DNA of 64,000 bases, from the NCBI RefSeq assembly GCF_001659605.2, contig NC_035173.2:9815065-9879064 (forward strand), written 5' to 3'. This document shows positions 36,567 to 47,760 of the stretch, one piece after another. Both the position numbers and the translations under genes were made by a program. Source of the stretch: Manihot esculenta. Its lineage: Eukaryota; Streptophyta; Magnoliopsida; Malpighiales; Euphorbiaceae. Every line of letters begins with the position of its first letter. Positions within the stretch are counted from its first letter, which is position 1. Under the pieces are notes generated by a model. That model was not told where the DNA came from. It searched no databases and saw only the letters and a list, made by a program, of their open reading frames with translations.

Positions 36567-39318
36567 TGTAATACCCGGCTAAGCTCCGGCGTCGGAATTC
36601 CAACCTTCCAACAGAATCTCCGTTGGAATTCAAAATCTCGAGGTCAGAATTCCTTAAAAGGGTGACAAATAAGGTTTTCTTAAAATGAATTTAAAGTTTT
36701 GGTTTGAAAAAATGGAAGAAAAAGAGTTTGAGGGAAAATCCAGATTCGGCCGCCGAACATGGTGCTGCCGCGGGACTTCTCCTTTCGGCCCTCGAAGGTG
36801 GTCTGGCCAGCCATCTATAAGAGGCCTCCAGTCCAAAAATGGGAGATTTTCTCTCCCCATTTTCGGGCAAAGGTGAGTTTTTGCCCTTCCTTTGATGTTT
36901 CTGTGGTTTTTCCTTCAAAACTCCTAGAAAACTTACGAGTTTTCTCTTGTTTTTGAAGTTTTAAGCTTGAATCCAAGATTTTAAAGTTTGGAGACCGTTT
37001 CTCCTCAACTCCAAGCTTGGGTCGTGAAACAGCCGGGCCCAAACTGGCCCAAATAACTTTTGGACCCACTTTCCACTTGGCCCAAAATGGTTAACCCAAG
37101 TTATTTAGTAGTTCTGTGCTAGCTATTATATATAAATCAATTTTCTTTCAATTTTCTGATGTGGGATGGATTTGCGCCGCAAATCCGCAAGCAGGCAGCT
37201 GGAAGCAGCTGACCGTCACACTCGGTCCCGCTAAATTATGCGACGTCCTCGTCGCAACTGAATCCATTACAATTGCTAACCAGAACCGGACCCTTAGGTA
37301 TTGTGGTTCGCTAGTACCTCGGGTGGCTCCACCTCGTCTCTCACGGGTAGCCCTTTCCTCGCAGGTCCACTAGCTCCGCACAATTTTTCTGACCCAGGGT
37401 GGCTCTGATACCAATTGAAACAGCCGGGCCCAAACTGGCCCAAATAACTTTTGGACCCACTTTCCACTTGGCCCAAAATGGTTAACCCAAGTTATTTAGT
37501 AGTTCTGTGCTAGCTATTATATATAAATCAATTTTCTTTCAATTTTCCGATGTGGGACGGATTTGCGCCGCAAATCCGCAAGCAGGCAGCTGGAAGCAGC
37601 TGACCGTCACAGGTCGCATCTACCTTAGATCTTCAAGAGGTAAGTGTAGATCATTGCTTTTTCCTATGTTTTAAGTAAGTTTTAAGAAAGGGTTAAGGGT
37701 TAAAAATGCATGAAATGGTTAGATCTAAATTTTTAGGGTCTGTGTTAGCTTCGATGATGAATGTTCATTCTTATGAGTTTTTATTGTTGTTTCTTTAGGG
37801 TTTAGGCTAGTTTTTATTCCCCTTATGCTTGATGAGTGTGTATGCATGTTTTGAAGGGTTGGATGTGAGGATTTGAGAAGTTTTTTGGCTTAAGTACATA
37901 AGGCAGAATCGGGTTCTGCCATTTTGAAGAACCCAGGTTCGGCCGTCGAAGCAGGATTCGGCCTCCGAACCTGCCTGTGGAGGTAGCCTTTGGCCGCCTA
38001 ACCTACCCCCGAAAGGATGGACTTTCGGATCTGTGAAGGGGTTAGGCCGCCGAACCTACCCCTGAAGGTTAGTGACTTTCGGATCTGTGATGGGGTTTCG
38101 GCCGTCAAAACTGCCTCTAAAAGTGCCTGACTTTCAGATCTGTGGAGGACCTTCGGCCGCCGAACCTGCCCTCGAAAGTCCCCTGCCTAACCTTCCTTTA
38201 CTTGTTTCCTATGCATGTATTGTTATATTTTAGGGGGTTTTTGGGGAGTTGTTTAGAGTCATGTGATAGTTATGTTTGGTCCCTCATTTGAGTCCGTCTG
38301 TGTAGGATCGAACCTGAGAGACCGTAGAGGCCAACAGTGAGTCAGCTGCTATAGTTTTAGTCAAGCGTCAGCCAGAGGTGAGTAGAACTAAACTAATCCA
38401 TTGTTTTAAAGTAACCAAACTTTTTAAGCATGTTCATGCATCATGAATGCCATGTTTATGTATTAGGTTGTTTTGCATTAGAATTCACGAATATGATGCA
38501 TTGCATAATTTATTGTTATTGTGGATGGATATTAGATAACCCACTAGCCCTCGATATGATATGATATGATATGATATGATACGGAAGTCCAATTCGAGGC
38601 CCATTCTACGCCCCTGGCAATATGTAAGAGAAAGTCCAGGTCGAGGCCCATTCTACGCCCCTGGCATTTATGGATATGTTATGTTTAAGCGAAAGTCCTG
38701 AGGAGTTCCGTCGAGGGCCTAGCACATTGGATATGTAGAGGATTACTGGTGACAAGTCCATCTTGTTGTGAATTATTTGTACTGTGACGCATTTCATATG
38801 AGCATATGTTTATTAAACTATTTTTATGTTCTGCTCACTAAACTCTTGTAGCTTAACTCTTTCCCCTAACCCCAGGTTTGCAGGATCAGAGATAGCACGG
38901 GGAGTCAGCTTAGTGGCTGGTATAGCTGATGTAATAGAATAGTTGTGGACATGTAATGTATAATGGATTAGAATTGTGCTTGACCATAGTTTTCTTTACA
39001 TTTGTAATTCCGGTTAACATGATCTTTATGTAAAAGTTTTAAATATGATTTATCTTTGAACCAAGCTTGAGGCATGTGATGTTAACTATACTAAAGCATT
39101 TGATGAGGGCTCTAGTGTGGGTTTTATGTTTTCAGTATGATACATGCACAGGTTGAGCTCAGTTTTATGGAAATATTTAAGTTTTTGTGATAATGTATGA
39201 TCATGTATGATATTTTATCAGGTACACAGGATGTATGATAGACTTTCTACTAGTTCCGGCGACCTTAAGTCGATCTGAATCCTAGCGCCGATAGCGGTCC
39301 GATTTCCGGGTCGTTACA
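36567..39318 (+). mobile_element. S1: solo gypsy LTR (2752 bp with nested TRIM)
   Basis: TGTAATACCC...GGGTCGTTACA with target duplication ATATG (36562-36566 and 39319-39323). No internal region is present, so it is a solo LTR left by recombination between two LTRs. It resembles the M1 LTR more than the P1 LTR. It has a TATA-like CTATAAGAGG (36815), a splice-donor-like AG/GTAAGT (37638-37645), palindrome clusters at 36745-36790 and 37930-38165, and a short (GATAT)n run near 38555. Copy B has the uninterrupted site. Confidence 0.93.
37025..37611 (-). mobile_element. TRIM (terminal-repeat retrotransposon in miniature), 587 bp
   Basis: Two nearly identical 196-bp LTRs (37025-37220 and 37416-37611), plus-strand ends TGAAACAGCC...GACCGTCACA, flank a 195-bp non-coding interior. 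Target duplication GGTCG at 37020-37024 and 37612-37616. On the minus strand a primer site TGGTATCAGAGCCACCCTGG (37394-37413) sits two bases from the right LTR, fixing the orientation. It depends on other elements for enzymes. The LTR contains GCCCAAACTGGCCCAAATAA. Confidence 0.93.
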
Positions 39319-40482
39319 ATATGTGTCTTTCACTTATTAAAAAATATATTGAATAATTTTAGGAAAATATTTCAATATCTAAAGATAGAATACGATTCAC
39401 ATTATTAATAATTTTGTTTAGATTTGATTTGATAGATATAGTGGTTAAAATTTATACTATGTTAAAATTTTATATTATGTTTTTTTCTATATAAATTCCT
39501 ATTTCAATAAATATAATAAAAGACCATATTAAGTATTAAATCATATCTTTTGTTTTCCTCTCCATCTAAAACCAACCATTGATATTAGAACTATTCTCTT
39601 GAGAGTTCGAGAGAGGTTCAAGATAAGAAGAAAAGAAAAAATAAAGAGAAGATGAAAGATCAAGAAAAGATAAAATGTCATACGAAAGAAAAAATCAAGT
39701 TAGAGAATAAAAATGACTTCTCAAAAAGCACAACACACTTGTACCATAATAAATCCAAAGCCTACTATGCTAGGAGTAGAATTTCTCCAAAAACACAATA
39801 AAAAAATTATGCCAAGAGAAATGACTTCTCAAACATCAGCAATGCCGATGCCAAGGGGCTAAGCATGTCTATAAAATGCAAATAAAAAAAATGCTTATAA
39901 ATAGATCTAGATATCATAATATTGCAATGATTTATAATAAAAGACACAAGAAGAAGTATTAGAATATGTATCTTCCGCTATTCAAAAAATATGTTGAATG
40001 ATTTTAAGAAAATATTTTAATATTTTAGGATATGATAAGATCATATTATTTATAATTTTTTTTAAATTTAATTTGGTAGATACAGTGGTTAAGCTTTTTA
40101 TTATGTTTTTTTTTTCAATATAATCCATGCTTTAATAGATAAAATAAAAGATCATATTAAGGTTCCATTTGTTTACAAAAATAACTTATATTTGAAAAAT
40201 ATTTTTTATTGTTTAATTTTAATTTAAAAATAAAATATAATAATAAATTTATATATAGAGATTTTAATAAAAATTTCATAGTGAGGAAAATAACTTATTT
40301 TTTTAGAAGAAGTTTTTTTTTTAAATGGTTTAATTTTTCTTTTGATCATAAAATTTAACTAAATTTTTTAGTGTTCGAAATGTTAAAAAATATATAACTA
40401 AATTTTTTAGTATTCCAAACGTCAAAAAATATGAATTCCATAAAAGACAAAATAAGATGTTTTACACATCGGCAACGATTGA

Positions 40483-40564
40483 GTCGATATGTCCGAGTGG
40501 TTAAGGAGACAGACTTGAAATCTGTTGGGCTTCGCCCGCGCAGGTTCGAACCCTGCTGTCGACG
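40483..40564 (+). tRNA. tRNA-Ser (anticodon UGA), copy 2 (duplication copy A)
   Basis: The same 82-nt sequence as copy 1: acceptor GTCGATA/TGTCGAC, anticodon loop CTTGAAA with TGA, and the long variable arm. An upstream CAA (about 40473) fits the usual plant tRNA start context, and a short T4 run follows at 40570. Confidence 0.95.
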
Positions 40565-42207
40565 AAGTGTTTTATTTCCATGTTTTGTCCCAAAATGGGT
40601 TGGAAGTTCTTTCATATATTTCTAGTTAGTTGAGCCAAGGTTAGCATGGTAAAATTAAAATTTTTCTATTTTCAGTAATTACTTTTATTATTAATTTTTA
40701 ATATTTTTAACAATATTTTTAAAAATGTATATCAATCTTATTAATTTAATCAAATATCAAATCATAATGATGTGTTATTAGTTGAAACATTTTTTTTCAT
40801 TATAATCACTTTATTTTCTTATCCCCTTAAAATTATTTTTTTTAATTTTGAAAATATTATTTTGTAAACAATAAAAGTGTTACTAAAAATACGAAAGTTT
40901 TTAAATACATTTTATTAAATTAGATTAAATTTGTTAATCCTTTCTTTAAGTTTGTTTTTATTGTGCTTATTTATATCTTTTATTTTTAATTAAATTAAAT
41001 TAACATTTAAATTTTATTAGGATTTTGAGTTTTATCTCAAATTTGTATTCATCTCCAATTTTTTAATAAATATAATTTATAATTTTACATTTTCTTTATA
41101 TGATTTTTAATTTTATTATAACAAATAGAAATTCTACTTGATACTATATAATTTCTCATCTTTTAGGGGGAAGGGAGCAATACATGAGCTAACATCCACC
41201 AATAAGATTCAGCGTGCAATATATGCTTCTATTATAGGTCACCTGAATCATTTGGTCCCCATTTTTATACAAGAAGCTAGTTGATATTTTGACATTTTTA
41301 TTATTAATATTAGACACTTAATTTTTATAAAAATATAAATATTTTAATTTTCATAAAAATATAAATATTTAAAATTTATATTTGATCTTCAAATTGGTTT
41401 TACTGTCGCTTTTAGTCTTATTGGCTTTACTCAGGATTCAGACTCATTAATTTTCAGACTCATTGGCCTTACTCATTTTTCTGATTTTTTTCTGCAAAAT
41501 AAGAATTTACACAGAGCATATATAACGGGAATGCTCGTTATTAATTCAATAATATTTATCAATAAATAATATGCTGCACGTGATATTTAATTTCATATTT
41601 CAGATGAATGTAAATATTAGTTTTGACTAACAATATTAACTCATATAATTTGAAGATTCAATAAATAATATTTTGCGTGCGTAAATTTCTCTAAGATTTT
41701 TCAATCTATAAAATACATTATCTTTTTCTTAGGAATATCTATACTAACATTAATTAATAATAAAATTTTTATGACAATACTTGAATTTTAATGTTATTTA
41801 AGCAATTATAAAAATATTTAAATTCAAAGAAATATATTTTAATTAAATTTGATATTATTATTTACTATTTATGCAAAGCATATCTTTTAATAAATTTATG
41901 AAATTCTTTGTATCCAATAATAATTAATAAAAAAAATTGCCAGTAATGGAAGATGCAATTTTGAAGTTTAAGTTATATTTTGCTTATTTATAATTTGATG
42001 GCAATATTGTGATAATGACAAAATGCATAGGTTGCCCTTTGAACGATGATAATAATGAGTCAATGGCGTAGGACGTAAATAAATTGAAATTATTTTACGT
42101 GGCCATTTTGATAGTCTACCCGTTAAAGTAAACAAGATAATTAATTGTTATTTTTGATATTCTCCTTTGGTTATAACAGCTAAGGAATATTTTACGTTTT
42201 AAAATAA

Positions 42208-42211
<4 letters not shown>
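40565..42211. other. Copy A non-coding backbone between tRNA and virus
   Basis: AT-rich sequence that tracks copy B 60666-62350. No open frame or RNA gene is recognised. The final bases run into the AT array where the virus sits. Confidence 0.6.

Positions 42212-42267
<56 letters not shown>
42212..42267. repeat. AT dinucleotide array at the left edge of the viral insertion
   Basis: About 28 AT units running directly into viral sequence at 42268. Copy B has only a short AT stretch at the matching place (about 62351). Confidence 0.95.
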
Positions 42268-42271
<4 letters not shown>

Positions 42272-43195
42272 ATTCAGCCCAATTAAATTACTCGACTATT
42301 AAAAAAGAAATTCTAAGTATTGTTGTATGCATAAATAAATTTCGGTCCGATTTATTAAATCAGAAGTTTTTGGTAAGAATTGATTGTAAATCTGCAAAGG
42401 ATATTTTGCAAAAAAATGTTAAAAATCTTGCCTCTAAACAAATTTTTGCTAGATGGTAAGCGCTTTTAAGTATTTTTTATTTTGATATTGAATATATTAA
42501 AGGAAGTAAAAATAATATCTCAGATTTTCTAACAAGAGAATTTTTATAGAAAAATGGGAAGAAATAAGAATAAAGGGAAAGAGATAAAGTCCAGTTCCAG
42601 CTCTCCTACTAAAGCTCTTTCCGAACAATCGGAAAGAATCAGTAAAATCATGAATAAAACCACTGAACCCAGTAAAACCTCCTTAAAACCCCAAACCTCT
42701 GATAAAACCCAAGAAGAAATTAAAAAATGGATTGAAGAACTGAGCCAATCACCGGAAGTAATTAAAGCCCTTCAAGGTATGGCCTCCTCTTCAGGAGAAA
42801 CAGGTATGGCTTCTAAATCTAAAGCGATCGTACCCGCTTATGGTACGGCTAGTCTGTCTCAAACGGTAGACAATAAAGACTTATCAAATCCGTTGAAGGC
42901 TGTGGGTTTGCCAAAAATCCAATCATCTCATGGGTATAACACTAGATTTTACAAATGGTATTTAAAACCTGCTTTTAAATTTGAAATTGAAGTTGAACAC
43001 GGATTTAATAATATAAACCCATGGGAAGTAATCAGAAAGTATTATCCTGAGAATTGGTATTTTACTTCAAAAAATATTTTAAAACCTCAGGATTATTATC
43101 AAAGTATTTTAGAAGAAACTGGATCTGTTAAAATCAAGCATAATTTTGATAAAAATCATAAAGAAATAATAGCTTATTTTTCTATTCATCATTAA
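42268..43195 (+). pseudogene. Viral fragment a: RNase H end plus ORF2 N-terminal part
   Basis: Collinear with 52740-53660 of the main unit. The RNase H tail is out of frame in places. ORF2 starts at 42554 and is open for 213 codons until the breakpoint near 43192. It carries its own substitutions relative to the main unit. Confidence 0.9.
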
Positions 43196-43447
43196 AATTT
43201 AATAGAAGTGTAAGTAGTAGGTATACAGGATCGTCATCTTCAGTAGTAACAGATGATTTAGGGAGAATCTCAAACCTACCATCTGTGATATATGCTACAT
43301 ATAAAGGAGATGAACCTAAACCTATTATCCAGACCTTAGTAAAACCCAGATATTCAACCTCGGATATTCCAAAAAGAAATTTTAAAATGAAAGGAGTAAA
43401 TTATAGTTCATCAGTCCTTCAAGCAGTATATAATAAAGTAGAAAGAT
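43192..43447 (+). pseudogene. Viral fragment b: movement/capsid junction of ORF1
   Basis: Collinear with about 48343-48598. The piece stays open across the point where the main unit shifts frame (48530-48540), so the two copies decayed separately. It then joins inverted ORF2 sequence at about 43448. Confidence 0.88.
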
Positions 43448-43625
43448 CCCCACCATTTTATCTTGTGCTTCTTTACTATAACAGGGATATTCAATTCTGT
43501 CACATACTGAAAATCAAAATACCATTGATATACCCAAGGTAAAAAGAAATTTAGACAGAAATACATCAGAGGTGGTATATACTTTTCACTTTGAGGTGGT
43601 TTATAATTAGTCTTGAAATATTGAT
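43448..43625 (-). pseudogene. Viral fragment c: inverted ORF2 middle, left of S2
   Basis: Reverse complement of about 53950-54130. It continues after S2 at 45935-45983 (reverse complement of about 53905-53950). With fragment e it formed an inverted repeat before S2 inserted. Confidence 0.88.
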
Positions 43626-45929
43626 TGTAACGCCCCGGAAATCCGGACCGCTACCGGCGCTAGGATCCAGATCGGCGTAAGGCCGCCGGGACCCGTAGCA
43701 AGCCTAACATACATCCTGTTTACCTGTTTAATCCCATACATGATCAACAAACATACATAAAAATTAAAAACTTTTCTTTTCCTTCATACACCAAACTCAA
43801 CCTGTGCATGCACTGTATTCATCATATACATAAACATTAATCCCTCTGTGGGATCTCATCAAAGCCTCAAGGGCTATACATCATATGGTGAGTTGGTTTA
43901 CATCAATATCAAAACACAAGATCATGTACATACCAAGGGATTAACAAATACTATGGTCAAGCACAACTCTATCTTCGATAACATAATTACATAAACTTTA
44001 CATTACATTCTTATCATTTGTCATGTCCACATACTCTAGCTATTACATACATATGACTTTTCTCTTCTTTTCTTCTCTATCATTCCCGTACCTGCAAACC
44101 TGGGGGTTAGGGGAGAGGGGTGAGCTAAAAGCCCAGTGAGCAGAAACTAAAAACATTATATTAAAGTTCATGCTTTCATGAGATGCATCATAACACAGAC
44201 AATTCACATCAAGGGTGAACCTGTCACCAATTATTCCCAACATAGTCTCGTGCCAGGCCGTAGCATGGGGTCCTGGTCTTCCTGTCATAACATACATAAA
44301 GTCTCGTGCCAGGCCGTAGCATGGGGTCCTGGTCTTCCTGTCATATCATGTATTAAGCCTCGTGCCAGGCCGTAGCATGGGGTCCTGGTCTTCCTGTCAT
44401 ATCATGTATTAAGCCTCGTGCCAGGCCGTAGCATGGGGTCCTGGTCTTCCTGTCATATCATACATAAAGTCTCGTGGACTAATTGGATCATACAGCATTC
44501 ACCCACAACCACAAAGGAAAATGCAATGCAACATATTCGTGAACTAATGCAATCAGCCTATTACATATCATCATGATGCGTGAAGCATGCTCAAAACATT
44601 CAGTTATTTGATTTAAAACATTAAGCTTGTTTCCACTCACCTCTGGCTAGCTCCGACCAGACACTGAAGCAGCTCACTCACTGCTGGGGTCCTCGGTTCC
44701 TCGGGTCCGAACCTACACAGGTGGACTCCAATGAGGGACCAAACACATATATAAACACAACTCTAATATATCCCCCGAAAACCCCCTAAAACATCATGAA
44801 AACATCACAGAAAATATGCATGAAATGGCTGAACAGGGCACCTTCGGCGGCACCTTCGGCGGCCGAAAGTCCTGGACAGAGACGAAACTCAGCTAGGTTC
44901 GGCGGCACCTTCGGCGGCCGAAAGTGCCAGACAGAGACGAAAGTCTCTTTTCGGGGGCACCTTCGGCAGCCGAAAGCTGCCTCCACAAGAGGGGTTCGGC
45001 GGCCGAAACTCCCTTCGGCTGCCGAACCTGGTTTCTGCCAAACGGCAGAAACTTGGTTCAAATGAACCTCCTGCCTCCCAAAACCATAGATCATGCATAT
45101 TTCTCAACCAAAACACACATACAAGTTCCTAGGGGTCTCAAACATGCATATACCCCATCTACAACACTTCATTCACACACAATCAAGCTACATTGCTCAA
45201 ACATCATCAAAACCCATAAACTCAACATATGTCCTAACATGCATTTCTACCCATAGATCTTACTTAAAACTTGTTTAAAACATAAAAAGGGTTCAAGATC
45301 GACCCTTACCTCTTGAAGAAACGAGAGGAAAGCGATCCTAGCTTGGAGATGGAGAGATTAAGCTCTTTGAACCTCCAAGCACTCAAAACTTGCTCAAAGC
45401 TCACAAATCTTCAAAACAAAGTTATAAACTTGTTAAAACCATGAAAGATCTAGAGGAAACACTCAAGATCGAGGGAGGAACGGTGGAGACTCACCTTGGC
45501 CGACAATGGGAGAGAAAAAGCTCGCCCGTGCGGACCAAGGGGACCCTTTTATAGTGGCTGGCCAGGCCACGTTCGGGGGCCGAATGTGCCTCCGCATCCA
45601 TGCAATGTTCGGCGGCCGAACATGAGGTTCGGCGGCCGAACCTGTACTTCCCTCACTTAGACTTTCGGGGGCCTAACGTGCCTCCCAAAGTCCATGCATG
45701 TTCGGCGGCCGAAAGTGAGTTTCGGCGGCCGAAAGTGAGTTTCGGCGGCCGAACCTGGGTTTTTCCTTAAAGAATTTTCATGCAAAAACTTATTTAAAAT
45801 CATACTCAAAACATTAAAATACATGAAAACATTTTATAAAAACATGCTTTTACCCTTCTAGAGGTTTCCGACACCCAAATTCCACCGGACGGTAGGAATT
45901 CCGATACCGGAGTCTAGCCGGGTATTACA
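43626..45929 (-). mobile_element. S2: solo gypsy LTR (2304 bp) inside the virus
   Basis: Plus-strand ends TGTAACGCCC...GGGTATTACA with target duplication TTGAT (43621-43625 and 45930-45934). It is closer to the P1 LTR than to M1. It has a 56-bp array at 44247-44476, palindromes at about 44840-45030 and 45600-45755, a splice-donor-like AG/GTAAGG (45306-45312, minus) and a TATA-like element near 45551 (minus). Confidence 0.93.
44247..44476 (-). repeat. 56-bp tandem repeat in S2, four copies
   Basis: Units start at 44247, 44303, 44359 and 44415, each with CTCGTGCCAGGCCGTAGCAT and GGGGTCCTGGTCTTCCTGTC. They are positional counterparts of the 62-bp array of P1. Confidence 0.92.
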
Positions 45930-45983
45930 TTGATATATATGGAGTAATTCCTGGGATAAAATATCTTCAGTAATACCTCTAGA

Positions 45984-46205
45984 TTTCAAGACTAATTATA
46001 AACCACCTCAAAGTGAAAAGTATATACCACCTCTGATGTATTTCTGTCTAAATTTCTTTTTACCTTGGATAGATCAATGGTATTTTGATTTTCAATATGT
46101 GACAGAATTGAATATCCCTGTTATAGTAAAGAAGCACAAGATAAAATGGTGGGGATCTTTCAGAAACCCAACCACGGAAGAAACAGTAAAACAATAGATC
46201 ATTAA
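45984..46205 (+). pseudogene. Viral fragment e: ORF2 middle, forward
   Basis: Collinear with about 53958-54185. It shares private variants with fragment c (ACCTTGG, ATATCCCTG) that the main unit lacks, so c and e are copies of one another. Confidence 0.88.
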
Positions 46206-46368
46206 AAAGGCCCATTTTACTGATTCTTTCCGATTGTTCGGAAAGGGCTTTAGTAGGAGAGCTGGAACTGGACTTTATCTCTTTCCCTTTATTCTTCTTT
46301 CTTCCCATTTTTCTGTAAAAATTCTCTTGTTAGAAAATCTGGGATATTATTTTTACTTCCTTTAATGG
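46206..46368 (-). pseudogene. Viral fragment f: inverted ORF1 end/ORF2 start
   Basis: Reverse complement of about 52965-53120, spanning the overlap of ORF1 stop and ORF2 start. Confidence 0.85.
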
Positions 46369-46790
46369 AGGAGTTTTAAAACAAAGAATAGATGGTAAAG
46401 AATGTATAATCTAGTTTACTTCAGGACATTGGAATTCAGCCCAATTAAATTACTCGACTATTAAAAAAGAAATTCTAAGTATGTTCTGATCTTCCGAATG
46501 CCTTTTGGAATAGAAGACAGCATATAGTAGACTTACCTTATGAAGAAAACTTTGATGAAAGAACTATCTCTACTAAGGCAAGACCAATTCAAATGGCACC
46601 AGAATTATTGGAATATTGTAAAAAAGAAATCAAAGAATTAGAAGATTTTGTAAAAGCTATAGATGAATGGGAAATTCCTAAAGTAGATAAAGAACAGATT
46701 TATAAAATCTCAAAATTCAATGTTTTTAAAACTGATTATGTAATAAAAACTGAGGAAAGAGATTTTCAGTTAAGTAAACCTTTTGAAAAT
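46369..46790 (+). pseudogene. Viral fragments g-i: RNase H, RT start and N-terminal ORF1 pieces
   Basis: Three forward pieces joined in an order unlike the virus: about 46369-46480 matches 52675-52790, 46481-46650 matches 51656-51820, and 46651-46790 matches 47618-47762. An 81-codon frame (46593-46838) reads across two joins and is a chance fusion. Confidence 0.85.
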
Positions 46791-47072
46791 TCTTCGTTAT
46801 TATTGTTATTAGGCCTAGCTATATATTTCTTTTTATAATGATGGTCTTTTTTATAATATCTTCTGGTTTTATCTTTTGAACACTGACCATTACATCCTTT
46901 ATCCTGGCCTATTCCATAATCAAATTGTTAAACTTTGTAAAAATTCATTTTTACTATTCTTTAACTCTTTCTGACTTGAACTAGATACCTGATATGGTTT
47001 AAAAACATGTGATTTTATTTTTGATTTTACTTCTTCTTTTTCTTCTATCTGTTTATTTTTTAAAATACTTTC
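46791..47072 (-). pseudogene. Viral fragments j-k: inverted capsid-region pieces
   Basis: Reverse complements of about 50212-50346 (basic region before the CCHC finger) and about 49123-49266 (upstream part of the capsid region), fused near 46930. Confidence 0.85.
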
Positions 47073-47229
47073 CATATTCAGTAAAAGATGATTGTATAAA
47101 ATTTAAAACAAGAAATAAAACAATTAGATTAGATTTTACAGAAAAACCTAAAAGGAAAAATTTAAATTTAATAAAGACACATTCCATTAGGACGATGGAA
47201 ATAAATTCAATAATAAAGTCGAGAACCTT
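47073..47229 (+). pseudogene. Viral fragment l: protease/RT linker piece
   Basis: Collinear with about 51387-51533 of the main unit, ending near 47229 where an inverted promoter piece begins. Confidence 0.85.
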
Positions 47230-47367
47230 ACTGTTGGTTCACGCGGATTTTACTGTTCATGAATAGTGCCTTGTCTGCCACTTTGTCTGATACTTTTTAC
47301 TGTTGGTGAATAGTCTGTCTGCCACTTCTTTGCCTTTTACTCTTTTCCACCGAAATTCTGATTTAAT
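47230..47367 (-). other. Viral fragment m: inverted upstream promoter region
   Basis: Reverse complement of about 54714-54865, the repeat-rich stretch upstream of the viral TATA. It directly abuts the ORF1 start at 47368, so the main unit lacks its own leader on this side. Confidence 0.85.
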
Positions 47368-47760
47368 ATGAGTAGGTTTATACAAAGAAAAATACATTTT
47401 GAAAATTTTGAAAAAATATATTTTGGGTATGCCGACTGAACCCATGTTAGCCAATTGTGTTAGGCATCTTAGGGTATAACAGGCAGTGGCCGCAACATAG
47501 TTCAAAATTTTAGAAATGGATCCTTTCTTGTGTAGATCTACAAGTACAGTAAAATCGGATGATTCAGAGTCTTCAGAAATAAAAAGGGTAATAAATAAAA
47601 AAGAATTAATTCTAGAAGATTTTGTAAAAGCTATAGATGAATGGGAAATTCCTAAAGTAGATAAAGAACAGATTATAAAATCTCAAAATTCAATGTTTTT
47701 AAAACTGATTATGTAATAAAAACTGAGGAAAGAGATTTTCAGTTAAGTAAACCTTTTGAA

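Larger units (their letters stand above)
36195..40150 (+). mobile_element. Degenerate TRIM-like array in copy A
   Basis: Order: internal-like GA-rich piece, LTR1 (36555 onward, split by S1, resuming 39319 to about 39577), primer-like GATATTAGAAC, a second GA-rich internal piece, then LTR2 from 39957, whose 3' part is lost. LTR termini resemble T(A/G)TTGG...CCAAC. It has no coding capacity. Better preserved in copy B. Confidence 0.6.
36140..42211. repeat. Duplicated segment, copy A (left part)
   Basis: Collinear with 58862-62350 in copy B once the solo LTR S1 (36567-39318 plus one ATATG) is removed. Shared landmarks are a GA-rich tract with GAGAGAGA, TRIM-like repeats, the tRNA-Ser, and the block GGGGGAAGGGAGCAATACAT (41166 and 61277). 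Divergence is visible throughout, with substitutions and small indels, so the duplication is old. It continues at 55764 after the viral cluster. Confidence 0.88.

Noticed and set aside
44247..44476. CRISPR-like direct repeats
   Set aside because: Plant nuclear DNA. The 56-bp units are contiguous with no unique spacers and are a simple LTR tandem repeat.
46060..46308. 82-codon minus-strand frame in the viral mosaic
   Set aside because: A chance fusion of two inverted ORF2 fragments across a breakpoint, not a gene.
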